Notes: generated from the sequence alone by a model not told the origin. Counted from the stretch's first letter, positions 53,863-63,773 are shown. The stretch: 64,000 nt of DNA from Alteromonadaceae bacterium (GCA_013216015.1 JABSOI010000022.1:32792-96791); one strand, 5' to 3'. Made by a program: numbers and translations.

Positions 53863-56800
53863 CTACAAACTTGGGTTCTCTGCTACCCATTTTTCATAAA
53901 GTGCTTTCTGTGTGTTATTGAAAGGAGATGTTTGCGCTCCCATGCTATCTGACATGGTGCTAGCATCGTCACAACCGTTGGTAATACAACCAATTATTGT
54001 TTTATATTTTTTCTGCGGACCATTGAATGATGTTCTTAATAATTCTGTTAATAAAGCATTAGAATTCTTGAGGTTATTGCCATCATAAGGCGAAAACGCG
54101 GCTTCTGCGACACCACTTTTATGGCATCCAGTACATACAGCGCCGTCAAGACTTGTAAGAACCAATGGATAAACATCATTAACATATGAAACTTTCGTCG
54201 TTCTTTGGCTGGATGATGTCGTAGTCGATCCTTGACCGTTTATGCCTTTTGCTTTAACAGTGAAGGTATACGGCGTATTCGAGGTTAAACTATTTAATTG
54301 ATATTGATAGCTGGCCACATCAGTAATGCATTGCTCTTGGGTATTATTAATAATAAAACAAAGATCTTCATCACCATTATTATCAGCCCAGGAAAGCAAT
54401 ACAGAATTTTCAGTGATATTACTTACTGAAAGACTGCTTGGTGCAGCCATTAAGGTATAACTGGTTACTATGGCGGAATCTGCAGTATCAGCGTTAGAAA
54501 AAACGGCTTGAACCTGATAATTGTAATAACTGTTCGCAGTAAGCCCTTCATCATCGAAGCTACGTGCTGAACCATCTAGTGTATCGAGTAATAGCAAAGG
54601 AGAAGTGTCATTACCTGTGCTGCGGTAAATGTTAAATTCTGTTGGGTCCGCTTGGCTTTCCATATTCCAGGAGAGTGATAGTGCGTTGATACTTTGAGAT
54701 ACTACGAGTCCTGAAGGTTTTCCAGAGCTGGTTGTGATTTCCAGCACATCAGATCTTGTTGTATCATCAAAAATCATAGCCTCAACTTCATATTGATAGT
54801 TAGTGGAGGAATTAAGATCGCTATCGGTATAGGATGTAGTTTGTCCATCTAGTTCGATAATTGTTTCTGTACAGCTATCACAGGCACTCGAACGGTATAA
54901 GGTATAGCTTTGGGCTTCGAAATTATCAGGTACTGTCCAGCTAAGAGATACACTATTTGAGGTAATGTCTTGTTGAGTCAATGTCGGAATAATAGCTTTT
55001 ATATCCAAGCTTATAATACCTTTTTCATTTTCGTCAGACATGCTGTTATTAAAGTCTGCAACTTGATATTTAATAATGCTGTTAATGCCAGATAAAGGTG
55101 GAAAAGTAATCGTTAAGGTACCGTCGTTATTATTGTCAACGAATAAATTATCATTTGACACCTCTAAGATAATTAATTGCAGTGGAATCGTCAGGTTATC
55201 GCCATCATTGTCTCCACGGTCTATTATTTTTGAATCAATATCTATGTCTAAGGTGCTGTCTCCCGGAGTGTAAGTATCAGCACCAATATTAGCAATAGGG
55301 GGAAGATCTGAATTGGTATTATTAATTAGAATATTGACGGGTACTGCTTGCGGACTACGATCAACCACTAATGTTTTTATCAAACTATCCTGACCGAAAA
55401 AATTACTAACATCGAGTTGAATACTATAAATACAGGGTGAAATATCGTTAATTAGACTGGCTTGTGAGCTAGTGCTGCCAATTAAAAATGAATTACTGGC
55501 ACAATCATTGGTTAAAGACCATTGGTAATCTTCTGCATAAACACTGTCGCTGGCATCAAATGTAATTAACTGATTGATCTCATCGATTTCACTGATAATG
55601 GCATTGCTGACTGTATCGGTTATAGTGAAGTTAGCTTTTGGTGATCCGGTAAAGGGCTCAATAGTCTGGTCGTGATTTTCTAAAAATGTTTGCAAAATAG
55701 TTGCCCCAGGATCATCGCCGTTAAAATCTAACCAAAATCGATCAGAAGTTAAGCGAGCCATGGGCATGTTGTAATTGGTATAGACTTGCTTTGCAATTTT
55801 ACTTGCTGCAGCAATAAATTTACTGCTGCTATCAAAATTAAGGGTTAAATTAGGTGCTTGAATATGACACGCCCGACAATATTTAGCGAAAACATCATGA
55901 TAGAGATTTTCTTCATCTTGCCATTGAGGCAGTACATTTTGGCCATTAAAATTATTTTGACCAAATTCATTTATATCCGCTAATGTTGCTATTTCACTAT
56001 CATACCAAGTGTTTATTAAATCTATGGGGGCCTGCCATCTTTCTTGATCAGATGCATTGCCCTCTAAACTATTTTGTTTATGCAAATAGGTATGTAATAC
56101 GGCTTTGTTAAAGTTATCAAAATTGCTTTCTTGGGTTTCTCTGGCGTATTGGGTAATTTGTTCGCTAGTTAGCGTGTCATTATAGACCACCGGGTCGATT
56201 AAATATTCATCACTGGCATCTGTATATAAAAAGGCATCGAGGTCAAAAGGCATGAATGTAGCGTTTAAGTCAGCTAAGGCTAGTCTTTGTTCATCGATAA
56301 GATTATTTAATTCGGTGGATACATCGGCATCTGGCGCTAAGCCAGATATAAATTGTGTGATAGTATCTGGCGAACCACGATGACAAGAAGTACAAACACC
56401 GGGTAAAAATTTCTCACCACGACCATCAAAGTTCATGCTGGTTGTCCGTACTATTTCTCCGGTGGTTTCATCAGGCGCATAGGCATAAAATTTAACAAAT
56501 TTATCACCTTCGTTACAGCTATCGCCAGTTTGGGGCTGTAAACTACTGTATTCCATTATAACGGTAGCAAAATTATTTCGTTTTTGAATGGCATTTTCTA
56601 ATGTTGGATAATTATCAACATAGGAGTAAACATTGCCACATTTATCTGTTCGCATGAACATATCCCGGCCAAAACCGAGGTCGTAGTTATTAGTGTAAAT
56701 AGCATGGTCAATACTGCTGATATTATTTTCTGAGTCGTAAAAACCACGCAGGTTTAACCATTTTTCTAAAGTATCTACATCGGAATTTGGATCTATCAAC

Positions 56801-57849
56801 TGATAATAAGCGGTGGCAGAAGTTTGGCTCTCTATGCCTTGATTATCTCTTAACTGGTCCGCTTCAACGCTTGATGGTGTGGTTGAGTTACTAGAATGGT
56901 TAATTAAATCAGATTCAGCTGTTTTAACACTATTTAAAATAATAATGCGGGCAGTGTTATCAGAAAAAACGAATGAAAATCTTTGTGTTAGAAAAGCGTT
57001 TTTTGTTTGATGTAATTCAAGACGTTTATTTCTATCGCTTGTCTCAAAATTACGGTTAATAAGATCGATATCCAGAGATGGAATGTCGATGAGAAAATGA
57101 GGATTAAAATACGCGGTTGCACTATTTTCAAATATTGCATCATCATAGCTTAGTCCCGGTGGCCAATCGCCGATAACTGTTTGTTCTTCGATAACAAGCT
57201 GACATTGATTTTGTGCAGGACCGAATGTACAGCTGTCATGGCTTGTTCTAGGATCCCATTGTGCAATAGTTTCTATCAATATTTCAAATTCAGAAGCTGT
57301 TACCTCGTTAGGCTCAAGCGCTAAGGCAACAACTAATTCATACTGGTTGCTTTTACTGTTTGTGACGGCGCTAGCATTTAAAAAAGCACGGGTCTTTGCG
57401 AACGGAATAATATTGATAATAATGCTATCTTTAGCTTCAACGTCATCGGCATCAACCACCGTTAGTTCAAAAGTAACTTGAGTTTCTTGCAATACGGCAG
57501 GAACTTTAAATAATTTAGTGGTATTAGTTCGCTCATATAATGAGTCTGTAATTTGGTTAAGAGACAATGAATTATCAGAAGTGTGAGATGCTGACCAATT
57601 AAACTGAAGGATAGGATCGTCAATACCCTCACTGTCTTTGCCTGAAATCAGCACATCAGTGCCTGCCAGTACAGTGTAGACATTATTTATTAAGGGTGTG
57701 CCTATTACTATTGCGTTGGCCACAGGGGGGGAATCAGCAGAACTGTTATCGGAATTATCATTGCCACAAGCTAAAAGAATCAAAGCAACAGAAAATAATA
57801 AAGCTGGGTTAATAATTGATTTCATTAATTGCGTGGTTTTAGTGTTCAC
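53863..57849 (-). CDS. Large lipoprotein with three CxxCH motifs and Fn3 domains
   Basis: A 1328-residue lipoprotein. The lipobox is LLAC (near residue 28). The N-terminal third has a PKD/Ig-like domain. Three haem-attachment motifs occur: CTSCH (486-490), CRACH (658-662) and CTGCH (1239-1243), so it may be a triheme c-type protein. Ig-like segments lie at about 710-930, and three fibronectin type III domains at about 955-1225 (VSLSWTVPDNFEAQSYTLYR, LSLSWNMESQADPTEFNIYR, VLLSWADNNGDEDLCF). It starts at a GTG preceded by AAGGATCT. It is 63 bp after the beta-barrel gene and likely co-transcribed with it. It might pass electrons at the cell surface or be a structural adhesin with cytochrome modules; function not known. 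Confidence 0.8.
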   Translation of the reverse strand: MNTKTTQLMKSIINPALLFSVALILLACGNDNSDNSSADSPPVANAIVIGTPLINNVYTVLAGTDVLISGKDSEGIDDPILQFNWSASHTSDNSLSLNQITDSLYERTNTTKLFKVPAVLQETQVTFELTVVDADDVEAKDSIIINIIPFAKTRAFLNASAVTNSKSNQYELVVALALEPNEVTASEFEILIETIAQWDPRTSHDSCTFGPAQNQCQLVIEEQTVIGDWPPGLSYDDAIFENSATAYFNPHFLIDIPSLDIDLINRNFETSDRNKRLELHQTKNAFLTQRFSFVFSDNTARIIILNSVKTAESDLINHSSNSTTPSSVEADQLRDNQGIESQTSATAYYQLIDPNSDVDTLEKWLNLRGFYDSENNISSIDHAIYTNNYDLGFGRDMFMRTDKCGNVYSYVDNYPTLENAIQKRNNFATVIMEYSSLQPQTGDSCNEGDKFVKFYAYAPDETTGEIVRTTSMNFDGRGEKFLPGVCTSCHRGSPDTITQFISGLAPDADVSTELNNLIDEQRLALADLNATFMPFDLDAFLYTDASDEYLIDPVVYNDTLTSEQITQYARETQESNFDNFNKAVLHTYLHKQNSLEGNASDQERWQAPIDLINTWYDSEIATLADINEFGQNNFNGQNVLPQWQDEENLYHDVFAKYCRACHIQAPNLTLNFDSSSKFIAAASKIAKQVYTNYNMPMARLTSDRFWLDFNGDDPGATILQTFLENHDQTIEPFTGSPKANFTITDTVSNAIISEIDEINQLITFDASDSVYAEDYQWSLTNDCASNSFLIGSTSSQASLINDISPCIYSIQLDVSNFFGQDSLIKTLVVDRSPQAVPVNILINNTNSDLPPIANIGADTYTPGDSTLDIDIDSKIIDRGDNDGDNLTIPLQLIILEVSNDNLFVDNNNDGTLTITFPPLSGINSIIKYQVADFNNSMSDENEKGIISLDIKAIIPTLTQQDITSNSVSLSWTVPDNFEAQSYTLYRSSACDSCTETIIELDGQTTSYTDSDLNSSTNYQYEVEAMIFDDTTRSDVLEITTSSGKPSGLVVSQSINALSLSWNMESQADPTEFNIYRSTGNDTSPLLLLDTLDGSARSFDDEGLTANSYYNYQVQAVFSNADTADSAIVTSYTLMAAPSSLSVSNITENSVLLSWADNNGDEDLCFIINNTQEQCITDVASYQYQLNSLTSNTPYTFTVKAKGINGQGSTTTSSSQRTTKVSYVNDVYPLVLTSLDGAVCTGCHKSGVAEAAFSPYDGNNLKNSNALLTELLRTSFNGPQKKYKTIIGCITNGCDDASTMSDSMGAQTSPFNNTQKALYEKWVAENPSL

Positions 57850-57911
57850 AAGCAGATCCTTTTAATTTTTATTTTTATATCCAATTTTTTTAAACTAATT
57901 GCCGAATTTAC

Positions 57912-59420
57912 CTAGAATTCATAACGGATGCCTGCTGTGAAAACTTCTTGGGAGAAGTAATCTAAATCTTCAACGAATTTATAATTAAGAAAGGCTTGCA
58001 GGCCACCGCTAGAATCACCATCTATTGTAGTTTGAGAACCTCCCCATAAAACGCTGGATAGACTTATAGAGATGACATAATACTTATTGTCGAGTTTGTT
58101 GGTGGCTAGATTGAAATTTTCAGAGACATTACTGCCTGAATAAGAAGCTGAAATATTTCGACTGCTATCTTCCATTTGATTACGTAATTGAACATTAATA
58201 GAGGGAGTAATCACGCCAAAATCAGGGGTGAATGTATAGAGAATATTTAATCCTAAAGCGATTTCATTTGATTTTATATTTTGATCTGCAACGCTAAGAT
58301 TAAAATTATTATCATTGATATCTCTTTCTTTAAAGCTATCAATTGATATATCTAAATAATCAAAAGATAAGTAGGGTTCAATCGCAAAAGCATTAAAGCG
58401 AAAACTGTAGCCTAAATTGCTAAACAGCGAAATTGTGGTTGAATCGGTAGCCCCTAAAGCTCGGGTATTAATACTATTTATATCGGGGTTGATAGAAGGG
58501 TATCTTATTGCTCGATCTGTGGTTATATTCATTTTCTGATAGCCGAGGGAAAAGCTCCAGTAAATTTGCTCAGCCTGATATAAAACAAAAGGCATAATGC
58601 TAAAACCATCTGATTTTATGCCTCCATCAACAATGCTTTGACTTGGGTCGAAAATTATTTCCTGATCGTTAAACGCTAATATAGCACCAGCTACGTAGTG
58701 GTTATTAAAACGATAGTCAAGACCCGCATTTATCTGATAACCATCAAATCCAAATGCGTCTTCCAAAGAAGTTGCTTGTCTATCTCCCGTTCCATATGAG
58801 CCATTTAGGAATCCGCCCCATCGACTAAACCCACCTATGTTATCAGTACTATTATCAGCACTGGCACCACCACCAAGGGAGTAAGATTGTTCAGTTGACG
58901 CTACGGTTGTATCGAAATCTCTATTATCGACAGTTAAATTAAAACCTGTTGCGCCAAATCGTAAAGCGGTTAATCTGGAGGCTAAACCAGATAACTGACC
59001 ATTAGCGAAATCTTTAGTGATAGACGCTTGTCCGGCAAACTCTTCACCTGCGGTCCAACGTAAAGCAAAACCCAATCCTTCAATATCTGTTCCTAAACTG
59101 AACTGTCTTGGTCCTTTGCCGGAAAGTTCATTTGCGGTATGAACAAGTTCTCTTACATTTGAAAAAACACCAAAAGTTGTACCTGAACAATCGGCACTTT
59201 CCTCAAATTGCTGGTCACTGCATCCCTGTAATAATAAGGCGTTGTAAGTTGATTGATTGGCTTTTGCTGATGCCTCTTCCAATTCGTTCGAAAAAGCGCC
59301 TTCGAAAGTTGAAAGATCAGCTCTGGCATTACCTGCACCACAAAGTAGTAATGCCAGCAAAGTTTTTGTTAAAACACTGCCTGATAATTTATATTTAATT
59401 GAAGATTGAACAGTGTTCAT
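57912..59420 (-). CDS. Outer-membrane beta-barrel protein (autotransporter-type domain)
   Basis: A 502-residue protein with a signal peptide (cleavage near GNARA). A short N-terminal helical stretch is rich in Ala, Asn and Glu. From about residue 200 there are alternating amphipathic strands with the autotransporter-barrel pattern: GGFLNGSYGTGDRQAT, GLDYRFNNHYVAGAILAFND, WSFSLGYQKMNIT, FGVITPSINVQLRNQMED. The last strand ends in FTAGIRYEF, an outer-membrane terminal signature. The passenger is too short to be a conventional autotransporter. It lies 57 bp after the caspase gene and 62 bp before the large cytochrome-like lipoprotein, so the three probably share a message. Confidence 0.83.
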   Translation of the reverse strand: MNTVQSSIKYKLSGSVLTKTLLALLLCGAGNARADLSTFEGAFSNELEEASAKANQSTYNALLLQGCSDQQFEESADCSGTTFGVFSNVRELVHTANELSGKGPRQFSLGTDIEGLGFALRWTAGEEFAGQASITKDFANGQLSGLASRLTALRFGATGFNLTVDNRDFDTTVASTEQSYSLGGGASADNSTDNIGGFSRWGGFLNGSYGTGDRQATSLEDAFGFDGYQINAGLDYRFNNHYVAGAILAFNDQEIIFDPSQSIVDGGIKSDGFSIMPFVLYQAEQIYWSFSLGYQKMNITTDRAIRYPSINPDINSINTRALGATDSTTISLFSNLGYSFRFNAFAIEPYLSFDYLDISIDSFKERDINDNNFNLSVADQNIKSNEIALGLNILYTFTPDFGVITPSINVQLRNQMEDSSRNISASYSGSNVSENFNLATNKLDNKYYVISISLSSVLWGGSQTTIDGDSSGGLQAFLNYKFVEDLDYFSQEVFTAGIRYEF

Positions 59421-59477
59421 TTGTTGCTCACTTTTATTTTTGTTTTATGTTAATTGGTAAGTGTTAATTGGTAAGTG

Positions 59478-61172
59478 TTAATTAGTTTGATAAAAGCTTG
59501 TGGGAATAAAGAAAAAATCACCCGCTTCATGATTCGAGCCTTTAATGGCATTTAACTGTGGAATTTGTGTAACACCAACAGCTTCTGCTTTTTTACTTAC
59601 TTGAGCAGAAATTGTTAAAAATAAATCAGAACTGGCCATAATACCCTCGTTTTTATCAAGCTGATCAAGAAAGGCCGTTGCAAATATCGAATTCCCATTA
59701 CTGCCACTATCGAGTACAGGTTTATCACCACCGGAAGACAGTACAAAACGAGCTTTTTTGGCCAGTTTATAACGGAGATATTCCTGGGTATATTTGGGCT
59801 TACTTCCCATAAGAAGGTTATTTCCTTGATTTGAAAGTAAACCGGCATAACAGGAATCAGCAACGATCAATACTCGTTTGGCTTTTAACCTGGCTAAATG
59901 TCGGGTAATAAATTCATTCGACACCCAATAAGTATCTGTTGGCGGTGGATCTGCATTAATAGGCAGCCAATAGCCATTTTCACTATCGCCAGTGTTTAAT
60001 CGCGTGCCATGACCCGCATAGAAAATAAGTAAGTTGTCTTTCTCAGTCAGAATGGAATTGAGATCATTGATGGCTTGCATCACCTGTATATTATTTGCAT
60101 CTAAGAGGGTTTGAACTGCAAAACCATATTTATTCTGTAATATCTTTGAAAGTTGTAAGGCATCATTATGAGGCGTATTTAAATTTCCAATAGTCTGGTA
60201 ATTTTGATTCGCAATAATCAGCGCATAATATTTTCCAAACTGTAGATCAGTATCCGAATTTATTAAACTATTCCTACTTGTGTCTTCAGTAGTGTTGAGA
60301 GATTTAGGCTCTCTAAATATGGGTAAGTTTAAATGTTTTTGTTCGCTTGCATTCTTTTCTGATTTTAGACTTTTTACTAAAGCACTTAGTTGTTGAATAT
60401 CTGTTTGGTAATGATTTAAGCCGTTAATATTTCCAACTTTATTTTCATCTTTACTTTTGTTTTTACTCAGGCTCTTTAGCTGCTGAATTTGTTTGTTAAG
60501 TAATTTTATTTGGCCCGCTTTACTTTCAATTTCGTTTTGCAGTTGGCCTCTGATCTTTTTTTGTTCTTTATAAGCGGCAGACTGATAAATTAAATTATTT
60601 TCAGGCAGCCCCCACGATTTTCTATACCAGTTTAAGGCGGTTAACGTGTTTTTTTCTACCCCTAAACCTTGTTCATAAAGTGTTGCTAAATTAAATTGTG
60701 CCCTTGAATAACCAGCATTAGCTGCTTTCGTATACCAAATTATTGCAGCGTCATAATTGGGTTGTCCTGCTGTTCCTTTTTCAAATATTTCACCCACATT
60801 AGTTTGTGCGGCTAAATCACCAGCTTCAGCAGACGCTAACCAAACATTAAGGGCTGATTTGTAGTCGGCTCGATCGTAAGCGACAAATTCACCACCTCTT
60901 ATTTTACAATCTGCAGCTGTCGTCATTAACGGTCTTCGAGGGGTAACATATATACTATTGCCTAAATTTCTTACTTGACCTGGCAATAAACAATCAACAA
61001 TTTGTAAATCTGCAATAATAAGATTTTTGGGTGAAAGTTGAGGCGCAGAAGGATCCGAAGTACTGACACAAGCAGATAAGAGAAATAACAGAAGAAAAAT
61101 TATCATTATATTGTTATTGAATCTGGTGTCGGCTATATTTTGTTCACGTAAATTTTTAAAAATATACTCCAT
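59478..61172 (-). CDS. Caspase-family lipoprotein with Sel1-like repeats
   Basis: A 564-residue lipoprotein (lipobox LLSAC, Cys35). Two Sel1-like repeats at about 105-185 (AAQTNVGEIFEKGTAGQPNYDAAIIWYTKAANAGY, AQFNLATLYEQGLGVEKN) are followed by a coiled coil (about 210-275). The caspase (C14) domain runs from about 310: YYALIIANQNYQTIGNLNTPHNDA, the catalytic His388 in FYAGHG and Cys441 in ADSCYAG. Both catalytic residues are intact. Bacterial caspase homologues cleave after Arg or Lys and act in stress, development or immunity, but a membrane-anchored form beside a barrel protein is not one I can assign. AAGGG precedes ATG 61172. Confidence 0.88.
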   Translation of the reverse strand: MEYIFKNLREQNIADTRFNNNIMIIFLLLFLLSACVSTSDPSAPQLSPKNLIIADLQIVDCLLPGQVRNLGNSIYVTPRRPLMTTAADCKIRGGEFVAYDRADYKSALNVWLASAEAGDLAAQTNVGEIFEKGTAGQPNYDAAIIWYTKAANAGYSRAQFNLATLYEQGLGVEKNTLTALNWYRKSWGLPENNLIYQSAAYKEQKKIRGQLQNEIESKAGQIKLLNKQIQQLKSLSKNKSKDENKVGNINGLNHYQTDIQQLSALVKSLKSEKNASEQKHLNLPIFREPKSLNTTEDTSRNSLINSDTDLQFGKYYALIIANQNYQTIGNLNTPHNDALQLSKILQNKYGFAVQTLLDANNIQVMQAINDLNSILTEKDNLLIFYAGHGTRLNTGDSENGYWLPINADPPPTDTYWVSNEFITRHLARLKAKRVLIVADSCYAGLLSNQGNNLLMGSKPKYTQEYLRYKLAKKARFVLSSGGDKPVLDSGSNGNSIFATAFLDQLDKNEGIMASSDLFLTISAQVSKKAEAVGVTQIPQLNAIKGSNHEAGDFFFIPTSFYQTN

Positions 61173-61234
61173 TTATTTTCCCTTTTTTAAAATTTATAAA
61201 TAAAACCTAATTATTAACATATAGAGGTGATATA

Positions 61235-62053
61235 TTGCAAGTTATGTCCATTGTTTTTTATATATTTTTATTATTGGGAGTTAATAGTTGTTCAGTAACT
61301 AACCGCCCTTTACATATTGCAGTTGAAGAATTTGGTTTCCAAAAAAGTGTTATTCAATCCTCTCAATTTTTCCATGTATTAGTGTCGAATAATAAACCAG
61401 TAACAAAAACGCTTTTTGTGTATTTTGGAGGGGATGGCACTCCCTGGATCGGAGGGAATAAAATAGCAAAGGATCCTACGCCTCGAAATAATTTAACCTT
61501 AAGGTTAATGAGCAAAAATGATCATCCCGCTATTTTTATAGGTCGGCCTTGTTACTTTGGCATGGTTTATCAGCAACAATGCACTTCAGATCTTTGGACC
61601 AATGGCCGTTATTCACAAATTGTTTTAGATAGTATGGAAGAGGCTTTAAATAAAGCTATCGCTCATTTAACAAATACCAAACTCGTTTTTGTTGGGTATA
61701 GTGGGGGGGGAGCTATTGCAACATTGCTTGTTGAACGGTTTCCTAACGCTGTTGCTTTAGTAACGGTTGCTGCAAATCTTGATTCTGATATGTGGACAAG
61801 AATAAAAGGTTTTTTACCTTTGAATGAATCTTTAAATCCAAGAAAAATGACATTAATAAATAAAAAGTTAGTTACAGTTCATCTAATTGGAGAACTCGAT
61901 ACAATAGTGCCAAATGATGTTACTTTATCGTTTGTAAAAAAGCATGGGGGCATAGTGTGGCGTTACCCTAATTACGGGCATCTTTGCTGTTGGGTAGATA
62001 ATTGGTCAAAAATATCCGCTAAAATTTCCAATACAATAGAAAATGCTTTGTAA
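61235..62053 (+). CDS. Lipoprotein alpha/beta-hydrolase
   Basis: A 272-residue lipoprotein (lipobox VNSC) with an alpha/beta-hydrolase fold. FVYFGGDGTPWIGG is the oxyanion side, FVGYSGGGAIATLL holds the nucleophile serine, and PNYGHLCCW the histidine. HLIGELDTIVPND holds the acid. The best start is the TTG at 61235, because AGAGG is seven bases upstream; ATG 61244 would give a spacing of 16. It is divergent from the caspase gene (62 bp between) and convergent with the kinase gene, so it may belong to the same functional set. Substrate unknown. Confidence 0.8.
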   Translation: MQVMSIVFYIFLLLGVNSCSVTNRPLHIAVEEFGFQKSVIQSSQFFHVLVSNNKPVTKTLFVYFGGDGTPWIGGNKIAKDPTPRNNLTLRLMSKNDHPAIFIGRPCYFGMVYQQQCTSDLWTNGRYSQIVLDSMEEALNKAIAHLTNTKLVFVGYSGGGAIATLLVERFPNAVALVTVAANLDSDMWTRIKGFLPLNESLNPRKMTLINKKLVTVHLIGELDTIVPNDVTLSFVKKHGGIVWRYPNYGHLCCWVDNWSKISAKISNTIENAL

Positions 62054-62069
62054 AGGTAAGTCATTTATT

Positions 62070-62140
62070 CACAAAGCATTTATTCACGAAACATTTAATC
62101 AAAAAACATTTAATCAAAAAACATTTATTCAAAAAAACAG
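62070..62140. repeat. Degenerate ~16-bp tandem repeat between convergent genes
   Basis: Units of the form CATTTAATCAAAAAA occur about four times with changes (CATTTATTCACAAAG, CATTTATTCACGAAA) between the hydrolase and kinase stop codons. No terminator hairpin is seen in the 113-bp gap. Confidence 0.8.
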
Positions 62141-62166
62141 TGCAATATCATTCATTACTGGCAATT

Positions 62167-63684
62167 TTATTTAGAGCTTGGGCCAGGCATATTGTTTTTC
62201 AGGTAAAGTTGCATTTTCAATAACTCTTTATTTTCGATGAGTGCATCATAGTTTAATAAGATATTAATTTGATTTTGTTCATTTATAGACAAGTCAGCTA
62301 AAGGCATTTTTGTAATATTATTCACGACTTGTTCTACAACGGTTTCAAGTCCCTCTTCTGCATTTTGATTTTTGGGATGTAGTTCATAAGCTTTACCGAA
62401 ATGAAACAGGGCTGCACTATGATCATTGAACTTCAAAGCTTCTTCGCCATTTTTCAGAGTTAAGGTTATTTTATTTTGCAAATCCACTGGTAGCTTTTCA
62501 AATGGAATATCGGGTTCGTGACTCGGTGGACGGAAAATTATCACACTGATAAAAATCAAAGTCATCATTGTGAAAGTTGCAATTAACTTGTTGCGGGTCC
62601 TATGTATTCCTTCGAAAGTGTTTAAGAACTGTTTAACATCAGGTGTTCTGTCTTGTTCTTTTAAAGCTAAAAGATTTTCAATAGCAGACCATTGGAATTT
62701 TTTGAGTTTTTTAATCCGTTTGGGTTTAAGACCCTTTTCTAGCGCATGACTCGCTGGTTGAAGTTGGAACGGATGTTCACCTGATAATAACATATAGCAA
62801 ATCAAGCCTAGTGCATATAAATCATCCTTTATACTGGGATCCTTACCTTCTAACATTTCATTACTGGCATAACTGGGAGTTAACGCGTTAATAGTGTCTT
62901 CATCAGTTGAATTGTCTTTCATCCCTTTTAATTCATTTACTACCCTGGCTATACCAAAATCAAGAATTTTTACCGTTTCATCTGAGGTAATAAAGATATT
63001 CGCAGGTTTTAAGTCAGAATGAATAATTTGTTTCGAATGGGTATAAATTAGCCCTTGGCTAATAGCGTGGATAATTTTTTTAGCCTTTTCAATCGGTACT
63101 CCAAATGGATGCTTTTTAATATAGTTCGCTAAGTCATCACCCTTTAACTCTTCCATGGTCATATAAACTTCGTCCCCGTCCCGGTCAAAGTCATAAACAG
63201 TAATTATATTGGGGTGAGCCAAGCTTTGAGATTTTTTGGTTTCACGTTGCAGTGACACAAAAGCCTGCGGGTAAAGCTTGAAATCATCCCCCAATATTTT
63301 AATGGCAATATAGGGATTTTCGTCGTTAGCTTCTAACTTTCGTTTATCAACAGCCCTATAGACAACCCCCATTCCTCCAGCACCTAAAACCTCTTCAAGA
63401 ATAAAACGATTATTAACAACTGAGCCTTCTCCTAATGAAGGTGATGAAACTGAGCTTGATTTATATGCAGGAGAGGCACCTTTTATTATTGTTGCGCTAT
63501 CTGCTGAGTTGTTTTCGGTTTTGCTATCTAAGCTGTTAGTTGAAGGGGTATGTGGAGGTATTTGTATTAATTTTGTTTCTGTTTCTGGCAAATCAGTATT
63601 GGACTGGTTTAATAGTTTGGTGTCTGTATTTTGTGCGGGTTTTATTTGTGTTTTGTCCAATGGTTCTTCCATGTTGTTTGCCAT
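62167..63684 (-). CDS. Transmembrane Ser/Thr protein kinase, non-RD
   Basis: A 505-residue Hanks-type kinase. A polar N-terminal region of about 85 residues precedes the kinase domain (about 85-345). Its glycine loop is VLGAGGMGVVYRA, the ATP lysine is Lys129 in IAIKILGD, the catalytic loop is HSDLKPAN with Asp224, and the metal motif is DFG (Asp242). The arginine that usually precedes the catalytic aspartate is serine, a non-RD feature. A membrane helix (about 365-386) is followed by a short TPR-like periplasmic segment. I chose ATG 63684, because the in-frame GTG at 63696 overlaps the CAGGTGG ribosome site. It may regulate the caspase/barrel genes next to it. Confidence 0.88.
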   Translation of the reverse strand: MANNMEEPLDKTQIKPAQNTDTKLLNQSNTDLPETETKLIQIPPHTPSTNSLDSKTENNSADSATIIKGASPAYKSSSVSSPSLGEGSVVNNRFILEEVLGAGGMGVVYRAVDKRKLEANDENPYIAIKILGDDFKLYPQAFVSLQRETKKSQSLAHPNIITVYDFDRDGDEVYMTMEELKGDDLANYIKKHPFGVPIEKAKKIIHAISQGLIYTHSKQIIHSDLKPANIFITSDETVKILDFGIARVVNELKGMKDNSTDEDTINALTPSYASNEMLEGKDPSIKDDLYALGLICYMLLSGEHPFQLQPASHALEKGLKPKRIKKLKKFQWSAIENLLALKEQDRTPDVKQFLNTFEGIHRTRNKLIATFTMMTLIFISVIIFRPPSHEPDIPFEKLPVDLQNKITLTLKNGEEALKFNDHSAALFHFGKAYELHPKNQNAEEGLETVVEQVVNNITKMPLADLSINEQNQINILLNYDALIENKELLKMQLYLKNNMPGPSSK

Positions 63685-63773
63685 TTGTATATCCACCTGT
63701 TTTTTAGAAATAACGAATTGTTTTATTTTTTATTTTGGTAAGTCTTAGATAATAATAGCAAAGAGTAAGAGTA

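Noticed and set aside
59478..61172. Caspase gene as part of a known antiphage system such as a gasdermin or CBASS operon
   Set aside because: No gasdermin, cyclase, nucleotide sensor or nuclease gene lies nearby, and the protein has a lipoprotein signal.
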